The position numbers were made by a program, and so were the translations under genes. Below, piece after piece: positions 51,297-61,882 of a stretch of 64,000 nt of DNA. The notes beneath the pieces were generated by a model, which saw nothing but the letters and a program-made list of their open reading frames with translations, made no database searches and had not been told where the DNA came from. Position 1 is the stretch's first letter; each line of letters begins with the position of its first letter. This DNA comes from Haloferax mucosum ATCC BAA-1512 (GTDB taxonomy: Archaea > Halobacteriota > Halobacteria > Halobacteriales > Haloferacaceae): assembly GCF_000337815.1 (NCBI RefSeq), contig NZ_AOLN01000007.1, positions 33,552 through 97,551 of the forward strand. The letters are read 5' to 3'.

Positions 51297-52067
51297 ATGG
51301 ACCGACGGGTGTTTCTCGGCCTCCTGACGGGAGCGACCGCCAGCCTCGCCGGCTGTACCGCCGGGAATATCCGGCCGCCGATAGCGGGCTTTCCCGCGCC
51401 CGAAAACCCCGACCCGGTGGTTCAACACGGCTTTCCCGGGACCGTCTGCGGCGACCCGCCGAACCCGTTTGTCGGTATCGAGGCGATTCTCGAACCGGCG
51501 GTTGCTCGGGATTGGGAGGGTCGGACCGTCGCCGAGAAGTACCGGTTCGGCTACGAGGTCGGACCGGGACTCGCCGACGACGGCTACGTGATTGGCGTCG
51601 AACGCGGCGGCGACGCCCGCGCCTACGCGCTGTCCATCCTGTGGTGGCACGAAGTCGTCAACGACACGCTCGGCGACGACCCGGTGCTCGTGACCTACTG
51701 TCCCATCTGTCAGTCCGGCATGGTCGCTGAACGGCGCGTCGATGGCGAGACGGCGAAATTCCGAGTCTCCGGGCACCTCTGGCAACCCCCCGAAATCTAC
51801 GGCTTCGCCAGCGTACAGGAGGGCCGAGCGTTCGGCGCGTCCGCCACGTCCGGCGAGGCCGACGTTCGAAACTCGGGAAACCTCGTCCTCTACGACGACG
51901 CGACCGGAAGCTACTGGAGTCAACTCTTGGCGAAAGCCATCTGCGGACCGCAGTCGGGCGAACGAATGCGCATTCTGCCATCGACGGTAACGACGTGGGG
52001 AAACTGGCGCGCGGCCCACCCAGAGACGGATGCGATACTCCCGCCGCCGTGGTCGGAGACCGCATAG
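51297..52067 (+). CDS. DUF3179 family Tat lipoprotein
   Basis: 256 residues from the ATG at 51297. The signal DRRVFLGLLTGATASLAGC has twin Arg and a lipobox (LAGC), so the protein is likely exported by Tat and lipid-anchored. The DUF3179 core: GVERGGDARAYALSILWWHEVVNDTLGDDPVLVTYCPICQSGMV, where the W-H-E-V-V-N-D and TYCPIC motifs are conserved. VLYDDATGSYWSQLLAKAICG follows. The conserved Cys pair and His suggest metal or thiol chemistry, but no function is established for the family. The open frame begins far upstream, but no signal there. Confidence 0.85.
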   Translation: MDRRVFLGLLTGATASLAGCTAGNIRPPIAGFPAPENPDPVVQHGFPGTVCGDPPNPFVGIEAILEPAVARDWEGRTVAEKYRFGYEVGPGLADDGYVIGVERGGDARAYALSILWWHEVVNDTLGDDPVLVTYCPICQSGMVAERRVDGETAKFRVSGHLWQPPEIYGFASVQEGRAFGASATSGEADVRNSGNLVLYDDATGSYWSQLLAKAICGPQSGERMRILPSTVTTWGNWRAAHPETDAILPPPWSETA

Positions 52068-52156
52068 CCCCGGACGCGGGTGACGACTGCTCGCTCCGGC
52101 GGCGAAAAACCGGCCACCGACGCCGACGGCGCAACTCCCTTTGGACGGCAGTGTGA

Positions 52157-53092
<936 letters not shown>

Positions 53093-53125
53093 GCACCGAG
53101 CGGCTGAAATGAAGGTAGGCCGAGG

Positions 53126-53749
53126 TCAGAGGAACGTAAACAGGTCGTCGCGGGCCTGCTCGTGGAGGTGCGACCGAAGTGCTTCTTCGAGAGCCGAAAT
53201 ATCGCCGCGCTTGGCCGTGATGGGGGCGATGACGTTCCGCCACTGCTTCCACGGCGGGAAGAGACCGAGTCGGTCACAGAGGTCGTTCAGGCGCTCGTCG
53301 CGGTCGTCAACCTTGTCCATCTTGTTGACGGCGACGACGGTCGGAACGTCGAGTTCGTCGAGGAAGAAAAACATCTCCACGTCGTGCGGAATCGACTCGT
53401 CGGTGGTGTGGCGGTCGATGATATCGATGACACTCTTGCCGTCAACGACGAGGACGGCCGCGAGAATGTCGTCGGCGTTCTCCTCGATATACCGGACGAT
53501 ATCGGTCTTGATGGCCTCACGGGTGTCGGCGTTGACGCCCGACATGAACCCGAATCCGGGGAGGTCGGTGAACATGAACCCCTCCGAGGACCAGTCAAAG
53601 TGGTTGGGCTTGCGCGTGACGCCGGGTTTCTTGCCCGTCGTGAACTTGTCGTGACCCGTCAGTTCGCGCATGAGCGTCGATTTCCCCACGTTCGACCGCC
53701 CGACGAGGACGATTTCGTCGCGGTTCGGTCGGTCTTCGAACATACCCAT
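53126..53749 (-). CDS. engB: GTP-binding protein EngB
   Basis: 207 residues. G1 [14 protein letters not shown] (about 18-31), G3 DLPGFGF, G4 NKMD and the RxPNxxDW segment (TRKPNHFDW) identify EngB (YihA), a GTPase required for large-subunit assembly. A second ATG at 53743 (MFEDRP) is the likelier conserved start; the one at 53749 adds MG. Convergent with ddh. Confidence 0.92.
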   Translation of the reverse strand: MGMFEDRPNRDEIVLVGRSNVGKSTLMRELTGHDKFTTGKKPGVTRKPNHFDWSSEGFMFTDLPGFGFMSGVNADTREAIKTDIVRYIEENADDILAAVLVVDGKSVIDIIDRHTTDESIPHDVEMFFFLDELDVPTVVAVNKMDKVDDRDERLNDLCDRLGLFPPWKQWRNVIAPITAKRGDISALEEALRSHLHEQARDDLFTFL

Positions 53750-53801
53750 CGTTCGCCACCGCGACAGATAAGCGAGGCGGATGCGGCCCGGCGAACGACG
53801 C

Positions 53802-54290
53802 TCAGATTCGCCTGACGAGTCTGACCGACTCCGCCGGAATCTCGTCGTGCGGCGTCGAGTCGGCCACCTCGAACCCGCGAGATTGGTAGAATGAGAGCGT
53901 GTGTTCGTCGCCGTCGAGACAGGACGCCCACTGTTCGCGCGCGCCGCTGACGACGTGTTGCGCCGTCATCGTCCGGAGGAGCGCCGTTCCGGCACCAGAC
54001 CCGCGGACGTCGGGGTGGGCGTGGAGTGAAAACACCTCGCCGCGGCGTTCGCCCGTCATACCGCCACCGCCCGCCGCGACGACTTCGCCGTCCTCGACGG
54101 CGACGACCCAGCCGTGCATGTCGTCGGCCGTCTGCACCTCTCGGCGGAGTCGTGACTCGGCGAATCGGGTTTCGACGGCCGAGTCAACCTCGTCGGCCGG
54201 GGCGATATCGCCCGCCGCGTCGCGCCACCCCTCGGCGCAGATGTGAGCGATGCTCGATACGTCCGCCGCTCTCGCAGTTCGGACGAACAT
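53802..54290 (-). CDS. GNAT family N-acetyltransferase
   Basis: 162 residues from the ATG at 54290 ([29 protein letters not shown]). Motif A is [23 protein letters not shown] (R-G-S-G-A-G, about 92-114). [16 protein letters not shown] is the usual end of motif B. It starts close to RimI-like folding but no specific substrate is seen. Its C-terminus is 52 bases from the engB start and in the same direction. Confidence 0.82.
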   Translation of the reverse strand: MFVRTARAADVSSIAHICAEGWRDAAGDIAPADEVDSAVETRFAESRLRREVQTADDMHGWVVAVEDGEVVAAGGGGMTGERRGEVFSLHAHPDVRGSGAGTALLRTMTAQHVVSGAREQWASCLDGDEHTLSFYQSRGFEVADSTPHDEIPAESVRLVRRI

Positions 54291-54443
54291 ACCGTTACAT
54301 TCGGACAGCGGTTGCAAAATCGTTTCGCGTAGCTGAGCGTCGCTTCCGGTCGCCAACGCGAGTTCCACCCCCTCCGTTCCGGTCGGGCGTGCACCGACGG
54401 ACAAACGCTACTATATTCAGTTCGACCGCGATAGCCGAAGACA

Positions 54444-55169
54444 ATGGACAAAGCAACACTCCGCGACACGGTCTGGGACGAACTCGAATCGTCGGGCGAA
54501 GCCCGGTTTCCCTTCCCGCCGCACGGTCGCATCCCGAACTTCGCCGACGCGCGGGCGGCCGCCGACGCCCTCGCCGAAACGTCCGAGTGGGCCGATGCGG
54601 ACACAATCAAAGCGAATCCCGACGCCCCGCAACTTCCGGCCAGACGCCGCGCCCTGCGCGAGGGGAAGACCGTCTACATGGCCGTTCCACGACTCCGCGA
54701 CGAGCGATGCTTCTACGAACTCGACCCCGCCCGCATCGACGACGACGCCCTCGACAGCGCGCCGACCGTCTCGCACGTCGAAAGCCACGCCGAACAGGTC
54801 GGCCCGGACGAACTGCCGCGAATCGACCTCGTGATTTCGGGGTCTGTCGTCGTCTCCGAACAGGGCGCGCGCATCGGGAAGGGAGAGGGATTCAGCGACC
54901 TCGAATATGCGGTGCTACAGGGTCTCGACGCGGTCGATGACGGGACGACGGTCGCAACGACAGTCCACGAGTTGCAAGTCCGCGACGACCTGCCAGAACC
55001 CGACTCTCACGACGTTCCCATGGACTTCGTCGTCACGCCCGAGCGAACGGTTCGGACCGCGACGCCGTACCCGCGACCGCCGGGACTCGACTGGTCGGCG
55101 CTGTCGGCCGAGCGAATCGCGGAGATGCCGGTGCTCGAACGACTTCGAGACGAGCGGGACGCCGAATAG
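54444..55169 (+). CDS. 5-formyltetrahydrofolate cyclo-ligase
   Basis: 241 residues. The family's central segments are present: LRDTVWDELESSGEARFPFPPHGRIPNFADARAAA at the N-terminus and RIDLVISGSVVVSEQGARIGKGEGFSDLEYAVL (the G-x-G-x-G-(F/Y)-x-D loop that binds ATP and substrate). It converts 5-formyl-THF to 5,10-methenyl-THF using ATP. This C1 folate function complements the Mer-like reductase in the same window. Confidence 0.85.
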   Translation: MDKATLRDTVWDELESSGEARFPFPPHGRIPNFADARAAADALAETSEWADADTIKANPDAPQLPARRRALREGKTVYMAVPRLRDERCFYELDPARIDDDALDSAPTVSHVESHAEQVGPDELPRIDLVISGSVVVSEQGARIGKGEGFSDLEYAVLQGLDAVDDGTTVATTVHELQVRDDLPEPDSHDVPMDFVVTPERTVRTATPYPRPPGLDWSALSAERIAEMPVLERLRDERDAE

Positions 55170-55207
55170 GCCCCTGCTTATTTGGCCGCCCGGAGCGACG
55201 TGAGGTC

Positions 55208-56584
55208 GTGCGACTCGTACAGGTGTTGGTGCCGACCGGTAAGCGAAAAGCGGTCCTTCGGGCGCTCGACGACGAGGGCGTCGATTACGCCGTCTCCGAG
55301 GAGACATCCGGCCGCGACTTCGTTGCCGTCGTCACCTTCCCGGTTCCGAAAGAAGCGGTCGAGCCGGTGTTGGCGCGTCTTCGGGAGGCCGGCGTCGAAC
55401 GCGACGCCTACACCGTCGTCGTGGCCGCGGAGACCGTCGCGTCGAAGCGATTCGACCAGTTACAAGCGGCGTACGAAGCAGACGAGGAAAACGGCGACAG
55501 AATCGCCAGAGAAGAGTTGGCGTCGAAAGCCGCCGACCTCGCCCCGTCGGTGCCGACGTTCATCATCATGACGGTCATCTCCGCCGTCGTCGCCACCGCT
55601 GGATTGCTTCTCGATTCGCCCGCAGTGGTCGTCGGGTCGATGGTTATTGCTCCGCTCGTCGGCCCGGCGATGTCGGCGAGCGTCGGCACCGTCGTAGACG
55701 ACGACGAGATGTTCAGCCGCGGCGTGCGACTGCAAGCGTTCGGTGGCGTCCTCGCCGTCGGTGCGGCCGCCGTCTTCGCGTTCCTGCTCAAGCAGACGGG
55801 AGCGGTACCGCTTTCGACGGGTGAAGTGCTCTCGACTCCCGAAATCGACGAACGACTTGCACCGGACGTGCTCTCGTTGGTGGTCGCGCTCGGGGCCGGT
55901 GCCGCGGGCGCGGTTTCGCTGTCGTCGGGCGTTTCGACGGCGCTCGTCGGCGTCATGATTGCCGCCGCGTTGATTCCGCCGACGGCCGTCGTGGGAATCG
56001 GCATCGCGTGGGGTGCGCCCGAGGCCGTCGTCGGCTCTGCGATTCTTGTCCTCGTGAACATCCTCTCCGTCAACTTCGTTGCCATCGGCGTGCTCTGGCA
56101 ACAGGGGTACAGACCCGACCGCTGGTTCCGGCGCGACGAGGCGCGTCGGGCCGCCTTGTACCGCATCGCAGTCATCGGCGTGGGACTGCTCGTCCTCTCG
56201 TCGTTCCTCGGGACGGTCACGTACACGACCTATCGAAACTCTGGATTCCAAAGCGACGCGCAGGACGCCATCGAAAGCTCGCTTTCCGACACCGACGCTC
56301 GACTGCTGTCGATGGACATTCAGTACGACAGCGGGCCGCTACAGGAACCCGCCGCCGTCGTCGTCACGGTCGGGTACGACCCGTGGTCCGACCCGCCGAA
56401 AGTGGACGCCGAACTCACGCGACAGGTGAACTCGGTCGCACCCGACCCGCTGTCGCCGTGGGGAACAGATCAGATTTCGGTCGAAGTGCGCTACGTCGCA
56501 GTCTCAGAACCCACACAAAAACCGGTGAGCACGCAGTCGGAAACAAGCGCACAGTCGTTCGAATCCGTGGCGTTGAGAGTTTAG
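55208..56584 (+). CDS. DUF389 (TIGR00341-type) membrane protein
   Basis: 458 residues from a GTG 38 bases after the cyclo-ligase stop. The N-terminus (1-115) is a soluble ferredoxin-like domain: RLVQVLVPTGKRKAVLRALDDEGVDYAVSEETSG. The middle has five or six helices: PTFIIMTVISAVVATAGLLLDSPAVVVGSMVIAPLVGPAMSASVG, a conserved DUF389 motif. The C-terminus is a soluble alpha/beta domain. Function unknown; possibly an ion or organic-acid transporter, as proposed for some relatives. Confidence 0.85.
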   Translation: MRLVQVLVPTGKRKAVLRALDDEGVDYAVSEETSGRDFVAVVTFPVPKEAVEPVLARLREAGVERDAYTVVVAAETVASKRFDQLQAAYEADEENGDRIAREELASKAADLAPSVPTFIIMTVISAVVATAGLLLDSPAVVVGSMVIAPLVGPAMSASVGTVVDDDEMFSRGVRLQAFGGVLAVGAAAVFAFLLKQTGAVPLSTGEVLSTPEIDERLAPDVLSLVVALGAGAAGAVSLSSGVSTALVGVMIAAALIPPTAVVGIGIAWGAPEAVVGSAILVLVNILSVNFVAIGVLWQQGYRPDRWFRRDEARRAALYRIAVIGVGLLVLSSFLGTVTYTTYRNSGFQSDAQDAIESSLSDTDARLLSMDIQYDSGPLQEPAAVVVTVGYDPWSDPPKVDAELTRQVNSVAPDPLSPWGTDQISVEVRYVAVSEPTQKPVSTQSETSAQSFESVALRV

Positions 56585-56683
56585 TCCGGAATTTCGGTTC
56601 CGAACTGAACGCCGCTTCGGAAGGCTACAGTCGCTCTTTGTCTCTAGCGCGAGTTGAATAGCTCCGCTGTCGTTTCGGTGTGT

Positions 56684-57415
56684 ATGCAACGACGCATCAT
56701 CGCCCCACTGTTCATCGTGGGACTCGTACTTCTCGCAGGCTGTCTCTCCGCACCCATGCAGACGACGGCCGACGGGACCGAAGCGGGCACGAACGCGACG
56801 ACAATCTCCGCGACCGGCACCGGCGAAGTCACCGCCGAAGCCGACCTTGCCGTCGTCAACATCGCCGTGACCAGCACCGCCGACTCCGCCGACGAAGCCC
56901 GCGGCACGGTCGCTGACGACGTGGCCGCCGTTCGCACCGCGCTGACCGACGCCGGCATCGACGAAGACGCGATTCAGACGACCGGCTTCAGCGTCGACCC
57001 CGAATACGACCACGGCGAAGAACGCGAACTGGTCGGCTACCGCGCCGCCCACACGCTGAGCGTCGAAGTCGAACCTGACCGCGCCGGCGAAGTCATCGAC
57101 CTCGCAGTCGGTGCCGGTGCCAGCGAGATTCGCGGCGTCCACTTCACGCTCACCGACGAGACCCGCTCGGAACTCCGTAGCGAGGCGCTGACCAACGCCG
57201 TCGATTCGGCGAAAGCTGACGCCGAGACGGTCGCAGACGCATCCGACCTGCGCATCACGGGCGTCCAGACTGCCGCCGTCGGCGGGAGCGCTCCCGATCC
57301 GTACCCGGTCGCCTACGCCGAAGATGCTCGGACGACAGCCGGCTCCTCGACCGAACTCTCGCCCGGCCCCGTGACCGTGAGAGCGACGGTTCAGATGGTC
57401 TACATGGCCGAGTGA
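56684..57415 (+). CDS. SIMPL (DUF541) domain lipoprotein
   Basis: 243 residues from the ATG at 56684 (MQRRIIAPLFIVGLVLLAGC). The lipobox LAGC at 17-20 predicts lipid anchoring outside the membrane. The SIMPL core begins TISATGTGEVTAEADLAVVNIAVTSTADSADEAR, with VEVEPDRAGEVIDLAVGAGASEIRGVHFTLTDETR and ALTNAVDSAKADAETVADASDL following. Bacterial relatives (YggE, Bp26) bind outer-membrane or form channel-like rings; the archaeal role is unknown. Confidence 0.85.
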   Translation: MQRRIIAPLFIVGLVLLAGCLSAPMQTTADGTEAGTNATTISATGTGEVTAEADLAVVNIAVTSTADSADEARGTVADDVAAVRTALTDAGIDEDAIQTTGFSVDPEYDHGEERELVGYRAAHTLSVEVEPDRAGEVIDLAVGAGASEIRGVHFTLTDETRSELRSEALTNAVDSAKADAETVADASDLRITGVQTAAVGGSAPDPYPVAYAEDARTTAGSSTELSPGPVTVRATVQMVYMAE

Positions 57416-57725
57416 AACGGCAAGCACAGACCCGACCGACAGAGACAGACGAACCGACAAGCACAGACCCGACCGACAAACACAACCCGACTCACAGACA
57501 CGAACCAGCCCCCAACCTGGACTACCACACGAACCAGCCCAAACACCCGCTGACGAATCTCTCCAGTCACACTCGGCCCTCCACACCGATACCAGACGGA
57601 CACGTCGTCTCCCGAGACACACCGCTCACGTGTTATTCAGTTGCTTTTGAACTCTATTTGAGACCCGTCTCTCGCCACGTCGCGGCAGTTGCCGAACAAA
57701 AAATAGAACTCGCCCAGAAGGACGA
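57416..57725. other. Intergenic region downstream of the SIMPL gene
   Basis: About 310 bases. Contains the 21-base direct repeat at 57421-57478 and further copies of the ACCGACA and AACCAGCCC types to about 57545. No ORF here looks like protein: the + frame that crosses it is a shadow extending into the convergent GTPase gene. From 57630 to 57720 the sequence is AT-richer and may hold terminators for both convergent genes. Confidence 0.4.
57421..57478. repeat. 21-nt direct repeat pair
   Basis: An identical 21-base sequence beginning CAAGCACAGACCCGACC occurs at 57421-57441 and 57458-57478 (37 bases apart), immediately after the SIMPL gene stop. ACCGACA occurs at further sites between and after them. 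Confidence 0.6.
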
Positions 57726-58703
57726 TTACTCGTTTCGGGACGGTGGAATATCGGGTTCGAAACCGACGGCGTCGGCCGCGGCGTCGAGGACCGCATCGAC
57801 GTTGTCGCCCGTCTCGACGCTCATGAACAGGTCTGCTTCCATGTCGGTCGAGCGGTCGCTCTTGTTACAGACGGTGAGGACCGGAATGTCTCGCTCTTCG
57901 AACCGGGTCCGGACGGCGTCGCGGAGTTCGAGTTGCGAGTCGAGTGGGTAGCCGCACTCCTCGCTGGCGTCGGCGACGAAGATGACCGCATCCGCGAGGT
58001 GTTCGAGCGCGCTGACGGCCTGTCGCTCGATGTCGTTTCGGTCGTCTTCGGGGCGGTCGAGCAGGCCCGGCGTGTCGATAATCTGATACCGGATTCGGTC
58101 GCGGTCGAAGTGTCCGATTTGGACGCCCTTCGTGGTAAAGGGGTAGCGCGCGATTTCGTTCGACGCGCGCGTGACGCCGTTGACGAAGGAGGATTTCCCG
58201 ACGTTCGGATAGCCGGCGACGACGATTGCCGGTTCGTCCGGGCGGATGTCGGGGAGGTTCTTCAGGGCGTCGCGGGCCTCACCGATTCGGAGGAGGTCGT
58301 CTTCGACTTCCTCGGTGACGCTCGCCATGCGCGCGAACGCCTGCTTTCGGTGTTTGCGAGCGAGGTCGGCGTCGGTTTTACGGAGTTTCGGCTGGTATTC
58401 ACGGGCGATGTTGTCGATCTGCCGCGAGGCCCACATAACCTCCGAGAGGCTCTTTCGAATCTCGTCAACGTCTACGATTGCGTCGGCGAGTTCGTAGTAA
58501 AACGGGTCAACCGTCTCGAAGTCGGGCCACTCGACGACGACGTTTTCGAGGTTGTCAGAGAGAATGTTCGACGCCGTCTGGAGCATCGACTGCTGAGCCT
58601 CCAACTTGTTCTGCTTCGCTCGCCCCGTGCGCGCGGCCCGCGAGAAGGCCTTGTCGATGAGTTCGTCCGACCGGGGCGTGGTCGGGAGAGACTCGAAAAT
58701 CAT
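57726..58703 (-). CDS. NOG1-type GTPase
   Basis: 325 residues. A helical N-terminal domain (about 1-155) is typical of Nog1/archaeal NOG1, with MWASRQIDNIAREYQPKL. GTPase motifs: G1 GYPNVGKSSFVN (about 164-175), G2 in PFTTKGVQIG, G3 DTPGLLDRPEDDRN and G4 NKSD. NOG1 acts in 60S/50S ribosome maturation; the archaeal form lacks the C-terminal eukaryotic extension, and length here fits. Convergent with the SIMPL gene and divergent from the DUF5518-like gene. Confidence 0.9.
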   Translation of the reverse strand: MIFESLPTTPRSDELIDKAFSRAARTGRAKQNKLEAQQSMLQTASNILSDNLENVVVEWPDFETVDPFYYELADAIVDVDEIRKSLSEVMWASRQIDNIAREYQPKLRKTDADLARKHRKQAFARMASVTEEVEDDLLRIGEARDALKNLPDIRPDEPAIVVAGYPNVGKSSFVNGVTRASNEIARYPFTTKGVQIGHFDRDRIRYQIIDTPGLLDRPEDDRNDIERQAVSALEHLADAVIFVADASEECGYPLDSQLELRDAVRTRFEERDIPVLTVCNKSDRSTDMEADLFMSVETGDNVDAVLDAAADAVGFEPDIPPSRNE

Positions 58704-58837
58704 TGCAACCGGCTACGCGGTCGAGGCGTAAAAGCGCGTTCGTTTGGGTCTCGACGCCTCGAACGCTGAATCTGGCGTGGCTGAGACTCGCAGGGCGCGC
58801 CACGAAGTTCTTACCCGGACGCGACGTACGCTCGCAC

Positions 58838-59200
58838 ATGACGGACTGGAAAGCAGTCGCCGTCGGCTTCGTCGTCATCCTCGTCATCGGGACCGGCGGG
58901 CTGTCGATTCCGATTCTCGGACAAATCGGGGCGGGACTCATCGGCGGCTTCGCGGCGGGGTATCTCGTCGGCGGGACGCTCGGGAACGGCGCGTGGAACG
59001 GACTCGTCGCCGGGTCGCTTTCGGGTATCGCGGTCACCCTGCTTGCGGCCGTCCTCGGCGGACTCGTTGGACTCGCCGGCGGCCCACTCGGGAGTCTCCT
59101 CGGGGGCGTCGGCGTCTTCGCCGTCGGTATCGTCCTGACGCTCATCTTCGCCATCGACAGTGCCATCGCCGGAGCTGTCGGCGCGTGGGTGAAAGGATAA
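58838..59200 (+). CDS. DUF5518-like small membrane protein
   Basis: 120 residues from the ATG at 58838 (MTDWKAVAVGFVVILVIG). Three to four Gly-rich hydrophobic segments, with the repeated motif QIGAGLIGGFAAGYLVGGTLGNGAWNGLVAGSLSGIAV. This is characteristic of the DUF5518 haloarchaeal family. It resembles glycine-zipper-type membrane proteins. Function unknown. Confidence 0.72.
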   Translation: MTDWKAVAVGFVVILVIGTGGLSIPILGQIGAGLIGGFAAGYLVGGTLGNGAWNGLVAGSLSGIAVTLLAAVLGGLVGLAGGPLGSLLGGVGVFAVGIVLTLIFAIDSAIAGAVGAWVKG

Positions 59201-59216
59201 ACACGTCCGGAGTCGG

Positions 59217-59714
59217 CTAGTCGCCGCGTTCGAGATACGCCCGTTGAATCTCGACGACCTCGGTCGAATCCTCGCACTTCGAATACCGCCGCAGTGGTTC
59301 TTCGTTGAGTTCGAGGAAGGTGTGCCCCCAGTTGAATTTCGAGAGAATGTCCTCGGCGTGCGGCTTCTCACCGAAGATGACGAGCGCCGCCGCCAGCGCC
59401 TCGACCGTCGTCAGTTGCATCGGCCGACCGAAGTTCACGGGGTTGGCGGCGACGAGATACGGGAGCGCGCGGTGCTCGCCGGGAAGCGAGAACATCGCTT
59501 CCTCGGCGGACTCCCACGAGCAGTCGAGCGCGACGAGCGCGCCCGTATCCGCGTCGGCGGGCGACAACGCCTTCTCGGCGTGGGGGTTGAGCACGACGCC
59601 GTAAGGCGTCGCCCGGTCCGTGCCGTGAAGCGACGCCATCTCGAACCGTTCGAGCTTCTTCGCCGTGCACTTTTTCGGGTCGTCGTCACCCTCGTATCGA
59701 ACGTGCAGGTCCAC
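59217..59714 (-). CDS. tsr3: 16S rRNA aminocarboxypropyltransferase Tsr3
   Basis: 165 residues from a GTG at 59714 ([24 protein letters not shown]). The [11 protein letters not shown] motif is the hallmark of Tsr3 (DUF367), which adds the acp group of hypermodified Psi/U in the small-subunit rRNA using [16 protein letters not shown] and [28 protein letters not shown] are also conserved. The frame is open upstream to 60080, but the extra residues are the mirror of the NTF2-like gene, so the short form is chosen; it matches archaeal lengths. Confidence 0.9.
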   Translation of the reverse strand: MDLHVRYEGDDDPKKCTAKKLERFEMASLHGTDRATPYGVVLNPHAEKALSPADADTGALVALDCSWESAEEAMFSLPGEHRALPYLVAANPVNFGRPMQLTTVEALAAALVIFGEKPHAEDILSKFNWGHTFLELNEEPLRRYSKCEDSTEVVEIQRAYLERGD

Positions 59715-59837
59715 ACCGGCGGTACGCGACTCCCGGAGAAAAGCGTCTCGAACGAGGCGGTAGGTCGGTGGAGTGTCTCCCGAGCGTGCCGACGTTGCGG
59801 ACGGCGGATTCTTCCGCCCGGCCGACGAAGTAGGGCT

Positions 59838-60185
59838 GTGTATCCCGACGCGACGTATCTGGCTCGACAGTACTACACCGCAATCGACCACGACGGATAC
59901 GACATGCTTCGGAACCTCCTCGACCCCGATTTCGTCCAACAGCGCGAGGATATGCGACTCGACGGACGCGAAGAATTCGTTTCGTTCATGCGCGACGACC
60001 GACCGCAAAAAGACACGAGGCACGTCATCGACCGGTACATCCAGTCGAAATCCGACGACGAAATCGTCGTCCGCGGTCACCTCGAAGACAGTAACGGGGG
60101 AGCGATATTCGTCTTCCTCGACCGGTTTCGGGCGCGAGACGGAAAGTTAGCCGAACTGAAGACGTTCACACGCGCGCCGAATTGA
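59838..60185 (+). CDS. NTF2/SnoaL-like protein
   Basis: 115 residues from a GTG at 59838 ([24 protein letters not shown]). The pattern helix-helix ([30 protein letters not shown]), then strands ending [24 protein letters not shown], is the SnoaL/NTF2 fold. The pocket may bind a small molecule. No catalytic residues assigned. It is divergent from tsr3; its upstream frame is only the mirror of tsr3. Confidence 0.78.
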   Translation: MYPDATYLARQYYTAIDHDGYDMLRNLLDPDFVQQREDMRLDGREEFVSFMRDDRPQKDTRHVIDRYIQSKSDDEIVVRGHLEDSNGGAIFVFLDRFRARDGKLAELKTFTRAPN

Positions 60186-60237
60186 AAATAGAAATAGAGA
60201 CCGCCGCGTTTCTCTTTGAAACCCCGGAACCGACGCG

Positions 60238-61623
60238 TTACTCTTTTTTACCCGCGCCGACGGCCGCTTCGCCGACCGGCTCGTGGCCTTCGATGACTTC
60301 GCGGCCGCCCATGTAGGGCTGGAGGACTTCGGGCACATCGACCGTGCCGTCTTCGTTCTGGTAGTATTCGAGCAAAGCGACCATGATACGGCCGACGGCC
60401 GTCCCCGACGCGTTGAGCGTGTGGAGGTACTCGGCCGATTCGTGGCGCTCGGGGCGGTAGCGAAGACCGGCGCGGCGAGCCTGGAAGTCCTCGAAGTTCG
60501 AGGCCGACGAGACTTCGAGCCAGCGACCGCCGTAGCCGTCGGGGCTGTCGTCCGACTCAGTGCCGGGTGCCCAGACTTCGAGGTCGTAGGTCTTCGCCGA
60601 CGCGAAGGTCAGGTCGCCGGTACAAAGCGAGAGCACGCGGTACGGGAGACCGAGTCGTTCGAGCACCTCGGCCGCCTCATTGAGGAGGGCTTCGAGTCGG
60701 TCGTACGACTCCTCGGGTTCGACGAAGTTGACGAGTTCGACCTTGTTGAACTGGTGGACGCGGACGATACCGCGAGTCTCGGTGCCGTGTTCGCCCGCCT
60801 CGCGGCGGAAGTTCGGCGTGTACGCCTGATGCTTCAGCGGCAGGTCGTCCTTCAGCAGAATCTCGTCGCGGTACATGTTCGTAACCGGGACTTCAGCGGT
60901 CGGACAAAGCCAGAGGTCGTCGTCCTCGTAGTCTTCGGTCTCCGACCCGCCGATTCGGTAGGCGTCCTCGGCGAACTTCGGCAGTTGGCCGGTGCCGACC
61001 ATCGAGGTGGTCTTGACCGGAACCGGCGGGAAGAGGTCCACGTAGTCCTGTTCGCGGTGGACATCGAGCATGAACTGGATGAGCGCGTGTTCGAGCATCG
61101 CGCCCTCGCCTTTCAGGAAGTAAAAGCCCGAACCGGTCGTCTTCGCCGCGCGCGCCTCGTCGATGATGTCGAGTTCTTCGCCGAGGTCGTAGTGGGGCGT
61201 CACCTCGTCGGGCAGGTCGCGCAGGTCGTCGAAACCGACGCGTCGAACTTCATCGTTGTCGTCTTCGTCCGCGCCGACAGGAACCGACTCGTGCGGGAGG
61301 TTCGGGAGTTCGAGAAGCGCCTTGTCGAGTTCCGATTCGAGGTCGTCCGCGCGGGCTTCAAGCTCCTGGAGTTCCTCTTTGAGTTCGCTCGACCGCTCGA
61401 TAGCCGCCTGTGCTTCTTCGTCTTTGCCCTCCTGTTTGAGCGTGCCAATCTTCTGGCTGACCTCGTTTCGCTCGTGTCGCAGGTCGTCGCCTTCGGCTTT
61501 CAGCGACCGCCACTCGTCGTACACGTCGATGATGTGGTCGACATCCACGCCCTCCATGTTTCGGGCCGCGAGCGCGTCGCGGACTCGCTCCGGTTCGTCA
61601 CGGAGCAGTTGCCTGTCAATCAT
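60238..61623 (-). CDS. serS: Seryl-tRNA synthetase
   Basis: 461 residues, the standard (bacterial-type) SerRS and not the rare methanogen form. The N-terminal coiled-coil arm (about 25-105: YDEWRSLKAEGDDLRHERNEVSQKI...) binds the long variable arm of tRNA-Ser. The class II core has motif 1 (EHALIQFMLDVH), motif 2 (TPNFRREAGEHGTETRGIVRVHQFNKVE) and motif 3 (NASGTAVGRIMVALLEYYQ). It also serylates tRNA-Sec in other organisms. Stands alone on the minus strand. Confidence 0.97.
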   Translation of the reverse strand: MIDRQLLRDEPERVRDALAARNMEGVDVDHIIDVYDEWRSLKAEGDDLRHERNEVSQKIGTLKQEGKDEEAQAAIERSSELKEELQELEARADDLESELDKALLELPNLPHESVPVGADEDDNDEVRRVGFDDLRDLPDEVTPHYDLGEELDIIDEARAAKTTGSGFYFLKGEGAMLEHALIQFMLDVHREQDYVDLFPPVPVKTTSMVGTGQLPKFAEDAYRIGGSETEDYEDDDLWLCPTAEVPVTNMYRDEILLKDDLPLKHQAYTPNFRREAGEHGTETRGIVRVHQFNKVELVNFVEPEESYDRLEALLNEAAEVLERLGLPYRVLSLCTGDLTFASAKTYDLEVWAPGTESDDSPDGYGGRWLEVSSASNFEDFQARRAGLRYRPERHESAEYLHTLNASGTAVGRIMVALLEYYQNEDGTVDVPEVLQPYMGGREVIEGHEPVGEAAVGAGKKE

Positions 61624-61741
61624 TGGTCAGTGATTTCCGGGCGGGCGGGAAAATCGTATCGCATCACTGGGGGGCGAGACAGTACATCGGGAAACGAAAC
61701 TCGGAGGGTGCCGCCAACCGTGAACGCGAGTTTTTGAGCGA

Positions 61742-61882
61742 CTACAGGTCCACCCGCTCGAATCGGCGATAGCCGAGGTACAGCGGGAGCGTCGTCGCTA
61801 TTAGAACGACGACCGCGCTAAAGACGAAAAGCGGGACAGACCCTGGAACGGAGTCACCAGGAATCTGTAGACGAAACAGCAT
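61742..61882 (-). pseudogene. Cut-off C-terminal 46 codons of the ABC-2 permease
   Basis: Reads MLFRLQIPGDSVPGSVPLF then one membrane helix and YLGYRRFERVDL. This is the expected end of an ABC-2 permease half, parallel to FGYRRLTRRDL that closes the first half of the upstream permease. It is in the same frame as that gene and follows its TGA directly (TGA then ATG). A CGA to TGA change would explain the break. Confidence 0.75.

Noticed and set aside
57412..57951. A 179-codon + strand frame after the SIMPL gene.
   Set aside because: Its first half is repeat DNA rich in Thr/Pro/Asp/His codons and its second half is the mirror of the NOG1-type GTPase.
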